64,000 bases of DNA from Cyathus striatus. Its lineage: Eukaryota; Basidiomycota; Agaricomycetes; Agaricales; Nidulariaceae. The DNA is taken from positions 1,860,001-1,924,000 of the forward strand of contig JAOVFP010000014.1 in assembly GCA_025738555.1 (NCBI GenBank). The letters run 5' to 3'. A program made the position numbers and the translations under genes. Position 1 is the first letter of the stretch, and the number at the start of each line of letters is the position of its first letter. Positions 33,708 to 45,260 of the stretch are shown here, one piece after another. Under the pieces are notes generated by a model, which was given only the letters and a program-made list of their open reading frames with translations, did not search any database and was not told where the DNA came from.

Positions 33708-36700
33708 ATGGCTACCCATATGCAGACTCAGACTGCACATGCCAGGAGCCATGAACAGCAGCAAAACGAAGTGTGCCATAGCAATTGTCTAGCTGCTCAG
33801 CAAACTTGTGAACATAATGCCAGCATGCCTCATCGTGTTGACTCTGCTCCGCCTCTCTCTCGGCGAAACACTCCACCCTCAGCTAGTGCTCTAGTATCTG
33901 GAGGTATTGCCTCCACCCATCATGCAACTCATGAACTTCAGCCAGTTCACAGTAACCAGTTGCATGCTCCACACCCAATCCCACTAAGCATTCCTTTCAA
34001 CCCTACCCTTGTCCCCACCATGTCCATCAAACCAGTGGATACTCAACTTTCTCTGGAAGGTGCAGCTGCATGCCAGCAGCAAGCACCCACAGCCCCTCCT
34101 TCGCTACCTGCCCAACAGCCTGTAGCCTTAGGCAGTGGAGGACCTCCTCCACCTCCACCTTCTTCCACTGGCAATTCTGCTGAAGTTGGAAATGGCAGGC
34201 CTCCAGATGATGCTGGAGATGATGGTAATGGTTCTGGAGATGATGATCAAGGAGATGATGATCAAGGGGATGATGATGAGCAGGCAGGTGCTGGTGGCAA
34301 TGGTCCTGGCAGACCAAATGGCCCTGGAGGTCCTCCCTCTAATCCTCCCTCCAATTCTCCCTCGGAACCTCCTTCAAGGCCTCCCTCCAGGGATGCCTAT
34401 TGTGACCCCTGTCACCCACCATGCCACTACAACTTTACCAGGGATGAAATCCTGGAAATGGTGGCCTCTGTGGCAGGCTACTTCACCCTGCCACCACCAC
34501 CTCCACCACCTCCTCCTCCCATTCTGGAGAAGAAAGTAAACCAGCCAGACAATTTCAACAGCTCCAACACCTTGAAGTTGGAACCCTTCATCATGCAAGT
34601 CTGCTTGGTGTTCCGGAACAACCCCCAGTTGTACCTGGATGACTCCTCAAAGGTCAATTATGCATTGACTTTTCTCTGTGGTTTGGCAAGCAACTTGTTT
34701 GCCACTCATCTAGATGACAACATCTATGAGCCATGGATGGATTCATGGGGCTATTTCATTCAGCTACTCTGGACTCATTTCGGCCATACCAACCCAGTTG
34801 GTGAAGCTGAAATCCGCATTTTCTCCCTTCACATGGAGGACAACCAGCACCTCACCACATACAAGATCAAGTTTAACGAATATGCAGCCCTCTTGCCTTG
34901 GGATGATGCTGCCCTCAACTCAGCATACTACCGTGGCCTTTGTCCTCATCTGAAGGATGCTCTCTCTCATTGAGAGCAAGGCTAGCCTACGACTCTTTCC
35001 GGGACTAAGAAGGTAGCCCAGGGCTACGATCAGAGGCATTGGGAGTGCAACACCAAGTGCAACATTGAGGAGAAGTGCAGCAAATCTGCTGCCAAGTCTT
35101 CAGAGAAGCTCAAGGGCAATCAGAATTCAAAGTCAACTTCAAATTCTTCCTCCTCCAAGACTCAGTCCTCATCCTCCTCTTCCTCTCCTGCCTCTTCCAA
35201 CTCCGCTTCATCCTCAGGGAAACCCAAGAACAAGCAAAAGCAGAACCAGTCCAAGGTGCCAGACTTGACTGGGAAGCTTACCCCGGAGGAACATAAACAT
35301 CACCTGGACCAGAAGCTTTGCCTATTATGTGGCACATCTGCTCTTTTTGACCCCCAAGCTGTACATATTCCATTGACTTCATTTTCTCCAGCTGTGTCAG
35401 ATATGCCTCTTTCTTTTCTCTTGCTCATCGATTCTGGTTCAACCCACTGTTTTGCTGACTCATCGTTTGTGAGGGAGCACAACCTCCTCACAACTCTGGT
35501 CCCTCCCATTGCACTGAAACTTTTTGATGGTACCTCTAACTCCATACTTACAGAGAGTATATTATTATCTGTAACATTTCCTACTGGTGAATGCATGGAT
35601 ATTTTTTTCTATGTAACTCCACTTGATTCTTCCTGCTCTGTGGTATTAGGATTTAAATGGCTCTCCCAACACAATCCATTGATTGACTGGACTGAGAGAT
35701 GTATACTTGGCTTCCAAACCCCAGTTTTAGGAGAATCTTCTCCGTCTTTGTTGACACCTGCACTGAAGGCATCTGCCTTCTTGCAAACCCCTCCATCACC
35801 AGCTTCATCTTCTGTTCCTCTGTCGGACAATAGTCCACCTCCTAGTATCTTGCTCATTAATGCTGTGGCTTTTCTCCAGGCTAGTAAGCTCGCTGGCTCA
35901 CAGATGTTTAGGATACAAGTCAGTGCTGTAGTTTCAGCTTCTGCCACTGCCATGGCTGCAGAAGCCATGGACCTCTCCAATATTTCTCAGGAATACCACG
36001 AGTTCACTGACATCTTCAGCAAAACACAAGCAGACACTCTTGCTCTGCATCACCCTTACAATCTCTGGATCAACTTGGAGGAAGGTACATCTCCTCCAGT
36101 CAGTACTGTGTATTCACTCTTGCAGTCCAAGTTGGCCTCTCTATGAGAATTCATTGATGAACATCTCTGGATTGGCTTCATCCATCCTTCTCATTCTCCA
36201 CATGGAGCACCAGTGCTCTTTGTCTGGAAGAAAGATGGATCCCTTCGACTCTGTGTCAATTTCCGTGGGCTTAATGCAATCTCCAAAAAGGATCGATATC
36301 CCCTTCCCCTTATTTCTGACCTCCTTGACTCTCCTCGCAAGGCTAGAATCTACACTAAGATCAATCTCTGCCATGCATACCACTTAGTCTGCATCACTGA
36401 TGGAGATGAGTGGAGGACTGCTTTTTGCACTCGCTATGGCTTGTTTGAATGGCTAGTTATGCCATTTGGACTCACCAATGCACCTGCGGCTTTCCAATGT
36501 TTCATGAATGACATCTTCAAGGACATGCTCAATGTGTGCATTACAGTCTACCTCGATGATATACTAATCAACTCTAATAGTCTTGAGGAGCACAAATGGC
36601 ACATTAAAGAAGTCCTCAAGCATTTATGCCAACATGGGCTCTATGCCTGGGTGGACAAGTGTGAATTTCACACTGAATCTGTTGAGTACTTAGGTTACAT

Positions 36701-38987
36701 CCTTTCTCTGAGCGGCCTCACTATGTCCCAGGATAAAGTCCAAACCATTAGAGATTGGCCCAAACCTAAGAAGGTCAAAGACATTCAGTCCTTCCTTGGG
36801 TTTGCCAACTTCTATAGGCACTTTATCCAGCACTACTCCAATATAGTAGTGCCACTCACTCATCTTACCCACAAGGGTTTGAAGTGGGACTTTTCTCTGG
36901 CTTGCCATTCAGTGTTTGAGAAACTGAAGGATGCCTTCACTACAGCCTCTGTACTCACTCATTGGGTCCCTGACGCCCAGATCATTGTAGAGACTGATGC
37001 CTCCAATTATGCTCTCGGAGCAATCCTCTCTATTGTTGCTGACAATGGCGATATTCACCCCATTGCATTCCATTCCCATACCTTCACCACTCCTGAACTG
37101 AATTACGACACCCACAACAAGGAACTTCTGGCTATTTTCAAAGCTTTTCGTGTCTGGCAACACTACTTGGAAGGTTCTGGTACTCCGGTTGATGTGGTTA
37201 CTGACCATAAAAACTTAGAGTATTTCTCCACCACCAAGATTCTCACTTGCTGCCAGGCTTGTTGGTCAGAGTACCTATCTCAGTTCAATCTGGTTATTTG
37301 TTTCCGCCCAGGGAAACTTGGTGCAAAACCTGATGCTTTAACTAGACGATGGGACGTCTACCCTAAAGGGGGGAATAACAACTATGCCAAAGTCAATCTG
37401 CACAATTTTTGCCCTGTTTTTACCCAAGAACAGCTCATCACCTCTATCTGTGCTACCATACTCCTTCATCCTGTTCTCTGTGCCAGCATTATCATGGATG
37501 TTGAGCAACTCCACTGTGACATCCTCACTGCCCAATCCTTAGACACTGTCACTTCTATTCACCTTTGCAACCCTACAAATCATTGGTCTGTTGGTTCAGA
37601 TGGCTTACTCCGCCTCAACAACCAGATTTATATCCCAGACGATGATTCTCTCCACCTTTGCATTGTCCAGTACAAACATGACCATCTACTCACCAGACAC
37701 CCTGGTCAGAATAAGACCTTGGATAATATTCAACGGGAATATACTTGGCTGGACTTCATACTTATGTCAAGGACTATTGTAAGTCTTGCACCACCTGCTT
37801 ATGGTCTAAACCACAGCATCACCATCCCTACAGTACCTTGAAGAAATTGCCTATTCTGGAGCACCCATGGCACTCTATCTCTATGGACTTCATAGAAATG
37901 CTTCCCATCTCTGGATTTGATAAGTAAAATTCAATCCTAGTTATTGTTGACCACCTTAGCAAGCAAGCTATCTTCATCCCTTGTCATAACACCATTACCT
38001 CCACCCAGCTCACTAAGCTCTTTGTTATGCATGTATTCTCTAAGCATGGTGTTCCCAGCCATGTTACCTCTGATTGTGGTTCGGAGTTTGTCTCCCACTT
38101 CTTCTGGTCTCTTGGTAAGGTTCTTGACATCAACCTACACTTTACCTCTGGATATCATCCAGAAGGCGACGGACAAACTGAACACATTAACCAAGTTTTA
38201 GAGCAGTACCTTCACATTTACTGCAATTACCAGCAGGACAACTGGGCTGATCTCCTTCCCATTGCTGAGTTTGCATACAACAATACATTGAGCTTGACCA
38301 CTAATACGACTCCTTTCTTTGCCAATAAGGGTTATCATCCACAGATTACAGTTTATCCCAAACATGATGTTACCTCTGTTCATGCTAGGGACTATGCCGT
38401 GGACCTTCAGTAATTTCATGAAAACCTCAAGGCCAAAATAGCACTTGCTCAGAAGCACTATCAGGTTGGAGCAGACAACCATTGCTTGCCTGCCCTGGAG
38501 TTCAAAGTTGGAACCAAAGCCTTCATCCATGCTAAGTTCTTCAACACCACTTGCCCTTCCAAGAAATTGGCTGAAAAGTATTATGGTCCTTTTGAGATCA
38601 TTGCCGAAACTGGTACCCACTTCCACACCCTTAGACTCCCTTCCAATTTCTGAGCTGTACACCCTGTATTCCATGTTTCTATGCTTGAGCCCACAGTTGA
38701 AAACACTATCCCTGGTCGAGAGATACCTCCGCCTCCCCCTGTGGAGATCAACGGAGACATCAAGTTTGAGATCAGTGAGATCTGTGACTCCAAGCTGGAT
38801 CGCTGGTTCAAGAAATGTCCTCTTTGTTACTTAGTCCAATGGACTGGTTATGAAGGAACTGACAAAGAACTCACTTAAAGAACTCACTTGGTTGGCTGCC
38901 ACTGAAGTAGAACATGCTACAGAGCTCATAGAGGAATTTCACACTTGTTATCCCAATAAGCCCAATCCTTCTACTCCTGTTACATAG
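33708..38987 (+). pseudogene. Gypsy-2 gag-pol, degraded
   Basis: Gag starts at ATG 33708, with a Pro-rich acidic linker and capsid core to about 34970. Stops TGA 34971 and TAG 34983 follow, then a Ser/Lys-rich stretch. The zinc knuckle is cut after CLLCG near 35320 and fused directly to the protease (TSALFDPQ..), so a deletion removed knuckle and gag/pol junction and placed both in one frame. Protease LIDSGSTHCF with Asp at 35430; TGA 36144; RT YLDD at 36549-36560; RNase H TDHKNLEYFS near 37200; frameshift near 37748. Integrase: catalytic Asp 37949 (VDH, usual VDR), Asp 38072, Glu 38180. Stops TAA 37925, TAA 38411, TGA 38651. A 13-bp duplication near 38865-38890 shifts the frame inside the chromodomain (LVQWTGYEGTDKELT), whose tail ends at TAG 38985-38987. 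Confidence 0.92.
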
Positions 38988-39313
38988 ACTTTCTCTGCTT
39001 ACATTTTTGTTTCTCCACTATAATTTATTGTATATCTGTATCTGTCTTCTTGACCAAAGGTTGAAGATTGACACTTCTCTGGACACCACTTGCATGATGA
39101 CCACTACGTTTAATAAGCATAGTTTATTCGTCACTTTGCATACTTAATGAGGTGGGCTGAGAGTGGAAGTATGGAGTTGTATTGGTTTTCTCCTAAGGTG
39201 TTTCTTTTACTCCATCTTATTGTTTACTCTTACTGTTTGTTCTCCTCCCACCAAAAAATCATTAAAGTCAACAAAAAACAAGTATATACAATTTTTTCCC
39301 TGCCTACTGTACA

Positions 39314-40779
39314 CTACTCTTTGTCTTCCTCCTCCTCTTCTTCTTCATTACTCCCAGACTCATTAGTTTCTGCCAGAGTACCCTCCTCTGCCACCTGCAT
39401 GGTTGTCATCAACCTGTTCAATGTGCCCATCAACTCCATGTGCATGCTGACATTCCTACCCAAGGCCTCCATCAGCATGTCTGATAAGGGGCTCCCAGAG
39501 TTGAGCTGCATCACCAACTTGTCTCACTCATTCTCTGCTAGGAACAGCTGGTTCCTCAGAATCTTGCACTCGGTGTCGAACATCTTCACCTTGGTCCACC
39601 ATTCATCCACTTGTTTCTCTGCGACCTCCAACTTCGACCTCACCACTGCCAGTTGCATCTGCAACTCCTCCACCAGTTTCTCCTGGCCCATACTACTGGT
39701 CTTCATCTTCTCCAGACCCTTTCTCTGTTCCTCTGCATTCCCTGGAACTACAGTCCCCCACATTATTCCATCATTGTCACACCTCCCCTTCTTTGTCTGA
39801 CATGCCTTGCACGCCTTGTGGTTCATTTTCTTTCCCCTAGGAGCAAGTCAGAACAACTCCAAAAAAAGAAATGAACAATTTACTCAAGATCCAACAAGCA
39901 CTCCCTGCTGAACTTACTGCATATGCTGCAGGGGACCTTGGGTAACACATAGGCCTCTTTCTCCTTCTTCTCCACGGCCATCTTGGTCTTCTCCACACCT
40001 TTACCTTTCTTCTCCACTGATGCCCTCACTTCTTCCACCTCAACATCGGACTTGTTGCCAGTCTGGCTCTCCATCCTGGTATGACTCTTGCTTCCAGACT
40101 GGCTAGCCTTGCTGCTAGTGTTGTCTTCCACCACCTCATCGTCGATCAGAGCCTTGCTCTTTATTCCCTTGCATTAGGAAGTCTGAGTTGTAGTCTTCTT
40201 TTTAGGTGGTTTTGGCGTCACCTCTGTTGTGTCCTCCAGATTCATGCTGGTATGCTTCCTCTTGGAGCCACTCTTGTTCTCTGTTCACTGGATGCTCCTC
40301 TCCACCTCCTCCTCCGGAGTTATGGTGTGGCCTTTGGCCTCCAACTGCTGAATGGTACATTCATGGTCAGCAATCTGCTCCACACTCATGTAAGTACCTA
40401 CCTGTGAATTGGTCGTTACCTCCGGCTCCACCACAGGAGTTGGAACCCCTAGATTTGTAGGCCCTACCTCTGCCAATGCTCGCTCTACCACTTCCTCCAC
40501 CAGAGTCGACTCGTCCACTGTCATCACCAAGCTATTGGCCCCCCTGTGATAGTGTAAGAATTGTGTAATTGACCCTTTACTAAATGACATGAGTACCAAC
40601 CTTGCCATTGTTGCCTTGTACTCTGTGTGTACTGGCAGAGAAGTGCCTTGCCTCATCATCTCCTCCACTGGGCGGCCAGTTAGTTGTGCCATTATTTGAG
40701 CAACCCTCGCCTTTGTCTCTTTCTGCTTACATTTCTTTGCCCTTATTGCTCCCAATCTTCCTCCCTTGTCCACTTCCAT
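39314..40779 (-). pseudogene. Antisense Zn2Cys6-like gene carried by Gypsy-2
   Basis: Counterpart of the antisense gene in Gypsy-1. Exon 1 is 40779-39884 (ATG 40779), the intron is 39883-39837 (47 bp, GTAAAT..CTAG, TTCTGAC branch-like site), and exon 2 is 39836-39314. The spliced frame gives CSICSKFSREC before the intron and CKACQTKKGRC after it, 13 residues apart: C-x2-C-x6-C-x13-C-x2-C-x6-C. A Lys/Glu-rich region precedes the cluster and a long heptad-like segment follows (QEKLVEELQMQLAVVRSKLE), then an acidic tail of Glu residues. Three in-frame stops: TGA 40285-40287, TAA 40174-40176, TGA 39524-39526. The shared intron position relative to the two half-clusters indicates a real gene in the ancestor of both elements. 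Confidence 0.7.
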
Positions 40780-40824
40780 TGTGTCTTCCTTCTCTGCCTC
40801 AACCTCCTCAGTCTCTTTCGCCTT

Positions 40825-40947
40825 GCCAAAGTCCTACCCCCCGAGTTATTGTTCTCCTCCACCTTCATCTATTACTCACCCCTTGTTTCTCCACAGTCAC
40901 CCTCATGTACTCCGCTACCAAGTCAGGCTAGGGGCACGGTCGTGACA
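40825..40947 (+). repeat. Remnant of Gypsy-2 3' LTR
   Basis: Only the last 123 bp of the LTR remain (homologous to 33538-33656). The join to the antisense-gene upstream region occurs at GCCAAAGTCC, a possible microhomology. Polypurine tract and most of the LTR are gone, but the TTTTC duplication follows directly. Confidence 0.85.
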
Positions 40948-41339
40948 TTTTCCTAAAGTATCCAATGATACTGCCCAGAGGTTGGTGTGCCGATATGCTT
41001 GTCTAGCCATGTAAAAATTTCAGGGAAGAGACCACAAAGCAATGTGTTGATTCTGTCCTGTCCCCAGTCTTCTTTATATTCAATCCCATGTCCACTTTTT
41101 TTCAATACTACAAGCTGATACTTGTACATAATTTCAAGAAATTTACTGGCAGGCACTTTATCATTAAGCAATTGACCATTATATTCAGTTGTAAGCTTCA
41201 ATTAATCAGTGAGATGAATGTAAAATACCTTGCTAGTCCCCCATGGTATAAAAATAACACTTCCTACTCTCAATGACTTCGGAGCTTTTGCAATACTAGT
41301 GTTCCTATTCCCACTCTTCTTTGCATGTGACTAACTGAG

Positions 41340-42110
41340 AGATTATTAAGTGTTAACTTAAATTTAACAGGATAACTTACAATAGATGTACTCCAATGGC
41401 TACTGCTCTGTTAATGTTGGCGAGTGGGTTGGAAGCCTTCAATGGGTTTCTTGCCAGGCCATCATATCAGATGCTTTCATTTGGATTTGAGAAAGCTTGG
41501 GGCCATATGACGATATGACCTTGGAAATGGTCTTCTTCATGAGTTCACTAGTATCAGCAGGCTCTGAAGTTGATATTGTCTTACTGCTAGGTTCCACACT
41601 GTGTGTATGATGACAAGTAGAGCATTCTGAGCCTTTGGTGTGTGTTTGAGATATGTTGCATTGACACAGCTTTCTGCAGTGTCTCATAGCTGAGCAGGTC
41701 ATTCACAGTAGGGGAGAATAGGTTGATAATAGCTCAATGAAAGGAAGAGGGAATAATACAGTATGAAGTGATGATTGTTAAGCATGTTTTACCACAGTCA
41801 TGGCAGTATTCCCAGAATATGTATGCGCCAAATTTCTGGAGAGACTAAAGCACACTATTATAACTTACACAAGTTCCATTGATCCACTATTACATATTTA
41901 CACATACTTGACTGTACTTTATATTTGTGGCCTGGAAATTTATGCTAATGCCCGCTGGAACTCTACCATAACACGAAGTGCAATTCCCCATAGAACAGCC
42001 CTTGGATACCATATGTTAAATGGAAGATCCATTCTTACAACTTTTCTTCCAACCTTGATCAACTCTGAATCTGGATAAGATCCACCTTCCCACATGCACA
42101 GTTTGGCCCT
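41340..42110 (-). other. Decayed coding sequence, assignment unclear
   Basis: Contains a minus-strand frame (41702-41439) with CSTCHHTHSVEPSS and ISKVISSYGPKLSQIQ, which may be upstream exons of the split host gene, and low-information sequence that may be the decayed 3' end of the integrase-like gene. No frame is convincing enough to assign. Confidence 0.3.
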
Positions 42111-42114
42111 CGAT

Positions 42115-43916
42115 GCTTGATCATCCATATTGATACATCAATATTTTCACCACCCCTATCTCCACAGACTCTTGATGGTATACTGTGTACAGAGACTGAG
42201 TCGAAGAATACCTGTAAAACAGTAGATGCTCAATTATTGTTGCTAGCTTTCATACCAACAACCTGCATAATAAGATGTTATGAGTATATCACATACACAT
42301 CATCAGTAACTTACTAGGTGTGAGTAACCATCCACAATGCCATGAATAACAATTCCCCATCATATAAGTTTGTGATGACCATCCATATGCCAAAGAGCAT
42401 GTGGTTGTGATACCCAATACTCCCTTCTCCAAATTGAAGCATGCTTATGCATTGCCTGTCCAATTGCATCTTCTCGTTGCAGTGCTAAACATATTCTTGA
42501 TTTCTGAATCTGAATTCCAAGCTGCTTAAAAAATCCTATAGCATAATGCAATCCTGAATTTGGTTGTTCTTGTTTGAACTGCCAAATAAGTATGTCTATT
42601 TCGAGATCAGATATATCAGAGAAGTACTTGTAGATTCTGTGATGCTTTAAATTGTTTTGAAGTGTATTTCTGTGTATTCTGAGTGCCTTTGCTAATGTGG
42701 TGATAGCTATTTTACAATGTGCAGACATAGCATCAGCTAACCATTCTCCATGGAGTACTTTTGCTGGCCTTCCAGGGTTCCCTGTTGTTACATACTGACT
42801 CCCTTCCTACTGGGAAATGAATGTGAAGACACCCAGAGGGCATGGGAGAACTGTAACAGAAACCTGAAGTGAGTACGGGTGCGGAACATAGAGCAGGAGT
42901 GTGGGAAAGAACCATGGCTTCAGCATATGTGCTGTGCCACCTGGATATCCCCAGGAAATGGTTCGTATTTCAAGGAAGACAATATAAGTCAAAGGAAAGT
43001 TCCAGAGTATAAGAGAAGGCTTTGCCACTACACTAGGCAGCGGGAGAGAAACCCAAAGGAAAACCCAGAGTGGGTTTCGGAACTTAGAAGTAGGAAGAAG
43101 TGTATGAGGTTTATATGAATACTGAAGACTACTTATACTAAGTAGAAGTCAAAGGAGTAAGTAGGAAATGAAGTCTGGGCAAAGCGGAGTAGGGGTGCAA
43201 ATGATGTGCTCAGAATGCAGAATAAAGAACTAATCTACAAAGGCCATAATGAAACATACAAGTAGGAATGGAAGAGAGGAGTAATATAATAATGATGCAG
43301 TGAGGCTGTCATAAGAGAAACTACATATCTGGGATACCCAATAGAAAACCTGATGGGTTCCAGGTACATTCCTGGGAATGGACCAGGTGTTTTGGAAGGT
43401 CACATGGGAACCTTCAGTAATGTCAGCATGATGTATCCAGACATGGATATAACACCTGTATAAATATCAGACATAGGCTCAGCATGTTCTATAAGTTCTG
43501 GTGCTCTTTATCAAGAGTCAGTTATATTACAAATGTTAACAGGTGGGTGCTTACCATCCTTCTGTATTCACTGCAGCTTGTTCCAATTTCAGAGCCTCTG
43601 AAAGAAGTATATCCCCACAAGTAGCAACCCACTCCTGGTGATCTTCCAGTTCTCTATCTAGAGCCTTTAGAATTTCCATTATTCCTGTTTGGATCATTTC
43701 AGACAGTATTCATAGTCTGATCAGTTCAACATCCTCTAGCTGCAACATCTGTTGTGCTTTGTGGTATATGTGTAAAAGTGTTTGGTGAGCATTGACAACT
43801 TGATCAGGCCATATATGTTCATCAGATATGTTTGGTAGAGAAGGAAAATCAGACATATTCAGTACAATGTCATATTGTAGAGAAATTGAATCAGTAGGTG
43901 CTACAGTATTGATCAT
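42115..43916 (-). pseudogene. rva_4-type integrase-core protein, split by a solo LTR
   Basis: Minus-strand remnant of a protein family common in agaricomycetes with an integrase-like core. Helix-turn-helix-like part: ITTLAKALRIHRNTLQNNLK near 42690. Core: REYWVSQPHALWHMDGHHKLI, then stop TGA 42360-42362 where Arg is expected, then WGIVIHGIVDGYSHL, a probable intron starting GTAAGT near 42315, and SRVCGDRGGENIDVSIWMIK near 42170-42110 (the D..GGEN motif). An N-terminal part lies at 43916-43555 (QEWVACGDILLSEALKLEQ), with TGA 43710. A 669-bp LTR sits exactly at the acceptor of the exon that starts GNPGRPAK. The gene is not functional. Confidence 0.7.
42786..43454 (-). mobile_element. Solo LTR of the Gypsy-1 family
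   Basis: 669 bp, reverse orientation, matching the Gypsy-1 LTR along its length (TGTTATATCC at the 43454 end, GTATGTAACA at the 42786 end). Flanked by the 5-bp duplication CCTGT at 42781-42785 and 43455-43459. No internal region remains, so it formed by LTR-LTR recombination. Confidence 0.92.
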
Positions 43917-44187
43917 GATAACTTGATGGTGTCCAGTAGTTCGGGAGCATCCAATAAATCACATTCTTCACACAAATATGCACATCCAATTGTATTTTTA
44001 ACCTTTCAGGCAAATGAATATATTGTAATGTGTCTGATCCACATTGTAGACCAGGATAATGGCTACCCAAAGTCATTCTCTCACCCCCAAATGACACTCA
44101 CAATTCTATTATGAGGACAGTTCTATTGTTATACAGGTATTCATTACAGCAGTTTCAGTAAATATATACAAACTTATGCCCCCCTAG

Positions 44188-44412
44188 GTATCTGACATGC
44201 ATGATGTAGTGCTTTACTGTCTTCACAAAAGCATTTTGGCACAGCACTCAGTTGTGTTCCATAATGTTTTTGCAGTCCCACAGGGAAATGACTTTGAAGG
44301 CATTAGCAATGAGAAGCCATTCAAACTCCCTTCCTCAAACATCAGACCAGCTGACTTCAATTATTTATTGACTATAATGTTGGGTCACAGTATACTACAG
44401 AATGTCATTTAA
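44188..44412 (+). pseudogene. BTB/POZ domain fragment
   Basis: About 75 codons after a splice-acceptor-like CCCTAG: HDVVLYCLHKSILAQHSVVF, FAVPQGN, then DEG-like FEGISNEKPFKLP and RPADFNYLLTIM, ending at TAA 44410-44412. This matches the first half of basidiomycete BTB proteins (HKSILA.HS.VF..MF..PQG). Neither a start exon nor the rest of the protein is recognisable nearby, so it is a truncated piece. Confidence 0.65.
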
Positions 44413-44474
44413 TAGCCAAACTTGGATTCAGTTTAATGGAGTTATTAACTTGAAAATAATCATAGAGAAGTGTT

Positions 44475-44605
44475 GTGTAAAAGAAGAAAAGTTGTGCAGA
44501 GAAAAAAAAAAGTTGTGCAGAAAAAAAAAGTTGTGCTGCCAGAAAAAAAAAAAAGTTGCACTGAAATAAAAGTTGTGGCACCCTCAAAAAAAGTTGCATG
44601 GCACA
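44475..44605 (+). repeat. A-tract array (A7-13 plus GTTGTGC)
   Basis: Six or seven units of a poly-A run of 7-13 bases followed by GTTGTGC or GTTGCAC, with AGAAGAAAA-type spacers. It lies just after the BTB fragment. It may be an amplified poly-A junction or a simple repeat. Confidence 0.7.
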
Positions 44606-45040
44606 ATAAATGTGCACTTTGACTGTCATAAAATTTGAGTAAGATACACATTCTCTTCGCTGTACTCCATCTTCAATATTGAGAGAAAGACAGCTGGTGG
44701 TTCTGTTCCAGTCTCCCAGATAGGCCAGTAGAGTATTATGAAGACGACAGTGGGAGGGCATCGTATGACATTGCAACTCTGCCACAGCACTCCCCAGCAG
44801 AGACCATACCCATCATCTGCACAATACACATCTCTTTCTGTCTCAGGTACATCAACCCATAAAACAGCCTCCTTTAAATACTCAACTATCCAGATTACGG
44901 ATGATCGAGCCTGGGGGTTTATGCCTGTGATCTCCAGAAATCGAGACAGCTTCTCAAATCCTTAGCATCTCTGACAACGAAAGTGACATGTCAGATAGTT
45001 GACGTGCAACTGGAGATGTATATTTGCGACAGCCAAAGAT
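44606..45040. other. Nothing firmly recognised
   Basis: A minus-strand frame reading YCADDGYGLCWGVLWQSC near 44820-44760 looks protein-like but is short, and I cannot place it in a family. No repeats. Confidence 0.3.
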
Positions 45041-45260
45041 ATATCAGCAAGTAACCAGAGGGAAGTATGGTGAACTAGTAGAGATGGCACAGTAGCAGGC
45101 GAAGTAGGGTTGAGGGATAGTACCTTGTATGCTAGGAAACGTCATCGAGTAGCATTGAAACTTGAAACATCCAACGAGACAGAACTCGAGGAGAGCAAGG
45201 TGCAGGAGGTCAGAATGCAGCATGTGCATGTCCATGAGCCCACCTCATACCCCACATACT
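45040..45260 (+). repeat. Duplicated block Y, copy 1
   Basis: Shares the order GAGGGAAGTATG, GGTTGAGGGATAGTACCTTG.., TGCAGGAGGTCAGAATGC and GAGCCCACCTCATACCCCAC with 51674-51900. Downstream to 46390 I see only low-information sequence, with some duplicated-looking GCAGCGAGACGTGG stretches at 45820, 46080 and 46185. Confidence 0.6.

Larger units (their letters stand above)
33005..40947 (+). mobile_element. Gypsy-2: Ty3/Gypsy chromovirus with truncated 3' LTR
   Basis: A 7.9-kb chromovirus inserted in the host gene above. Target duplication TTTTC at 33000-33004 and 40948-40952 frames the whole element, so both outer ends are original even though the 3' LTR is reduced to its last 123 bp. Order: LTR, gag, protease, RT, RNase H, integrase, chromodomain, then an antisense gene. 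Related to but clearly diverged from Gypsy-1; CpG is visibly scarce. Multiple stops make it inactive. Confidence 0.93.
31547..41335 (-). pseudogene. Host-type gene split by Gypsy-2 (unnamed agaricomycete family)
   Basis: Minus-strand gene in two parts. Upstream part: exons near 41335-41230 (reads ..KAPKSLRVGSVIFIPWGTSK) and 41192-40953, with LCGLFPEIFTWLDKHIG then YHWIL, resembling an unnamed agaricomycete family with an LFP..F.WLD core. Downstream of the retrotransposon: exon about 33000-32886 (FWYEWEEIHGEDLTEAW), an 81-bp intron, a tail exon to about 32210 with three imperfect SDNADSN..SQHTTKKK repeats, then exons near 32160, 32020-31935 and 31885-31547 (stop TAG/TAA side at 31547). Introns of about 47-81 bp fit. 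A one-base shift seems to lie at the insertion junction. Exon borders in the tail are tentative and the function is unknown. Confidence 0.55.

Noticed and set aside
34027..34598. Histidine-rich and other frames antisense to Gypsy-2 gag
   Set aside because: They are shadows of the proline-rich gag linker (CCA/CCT codons read backwards); no motif.
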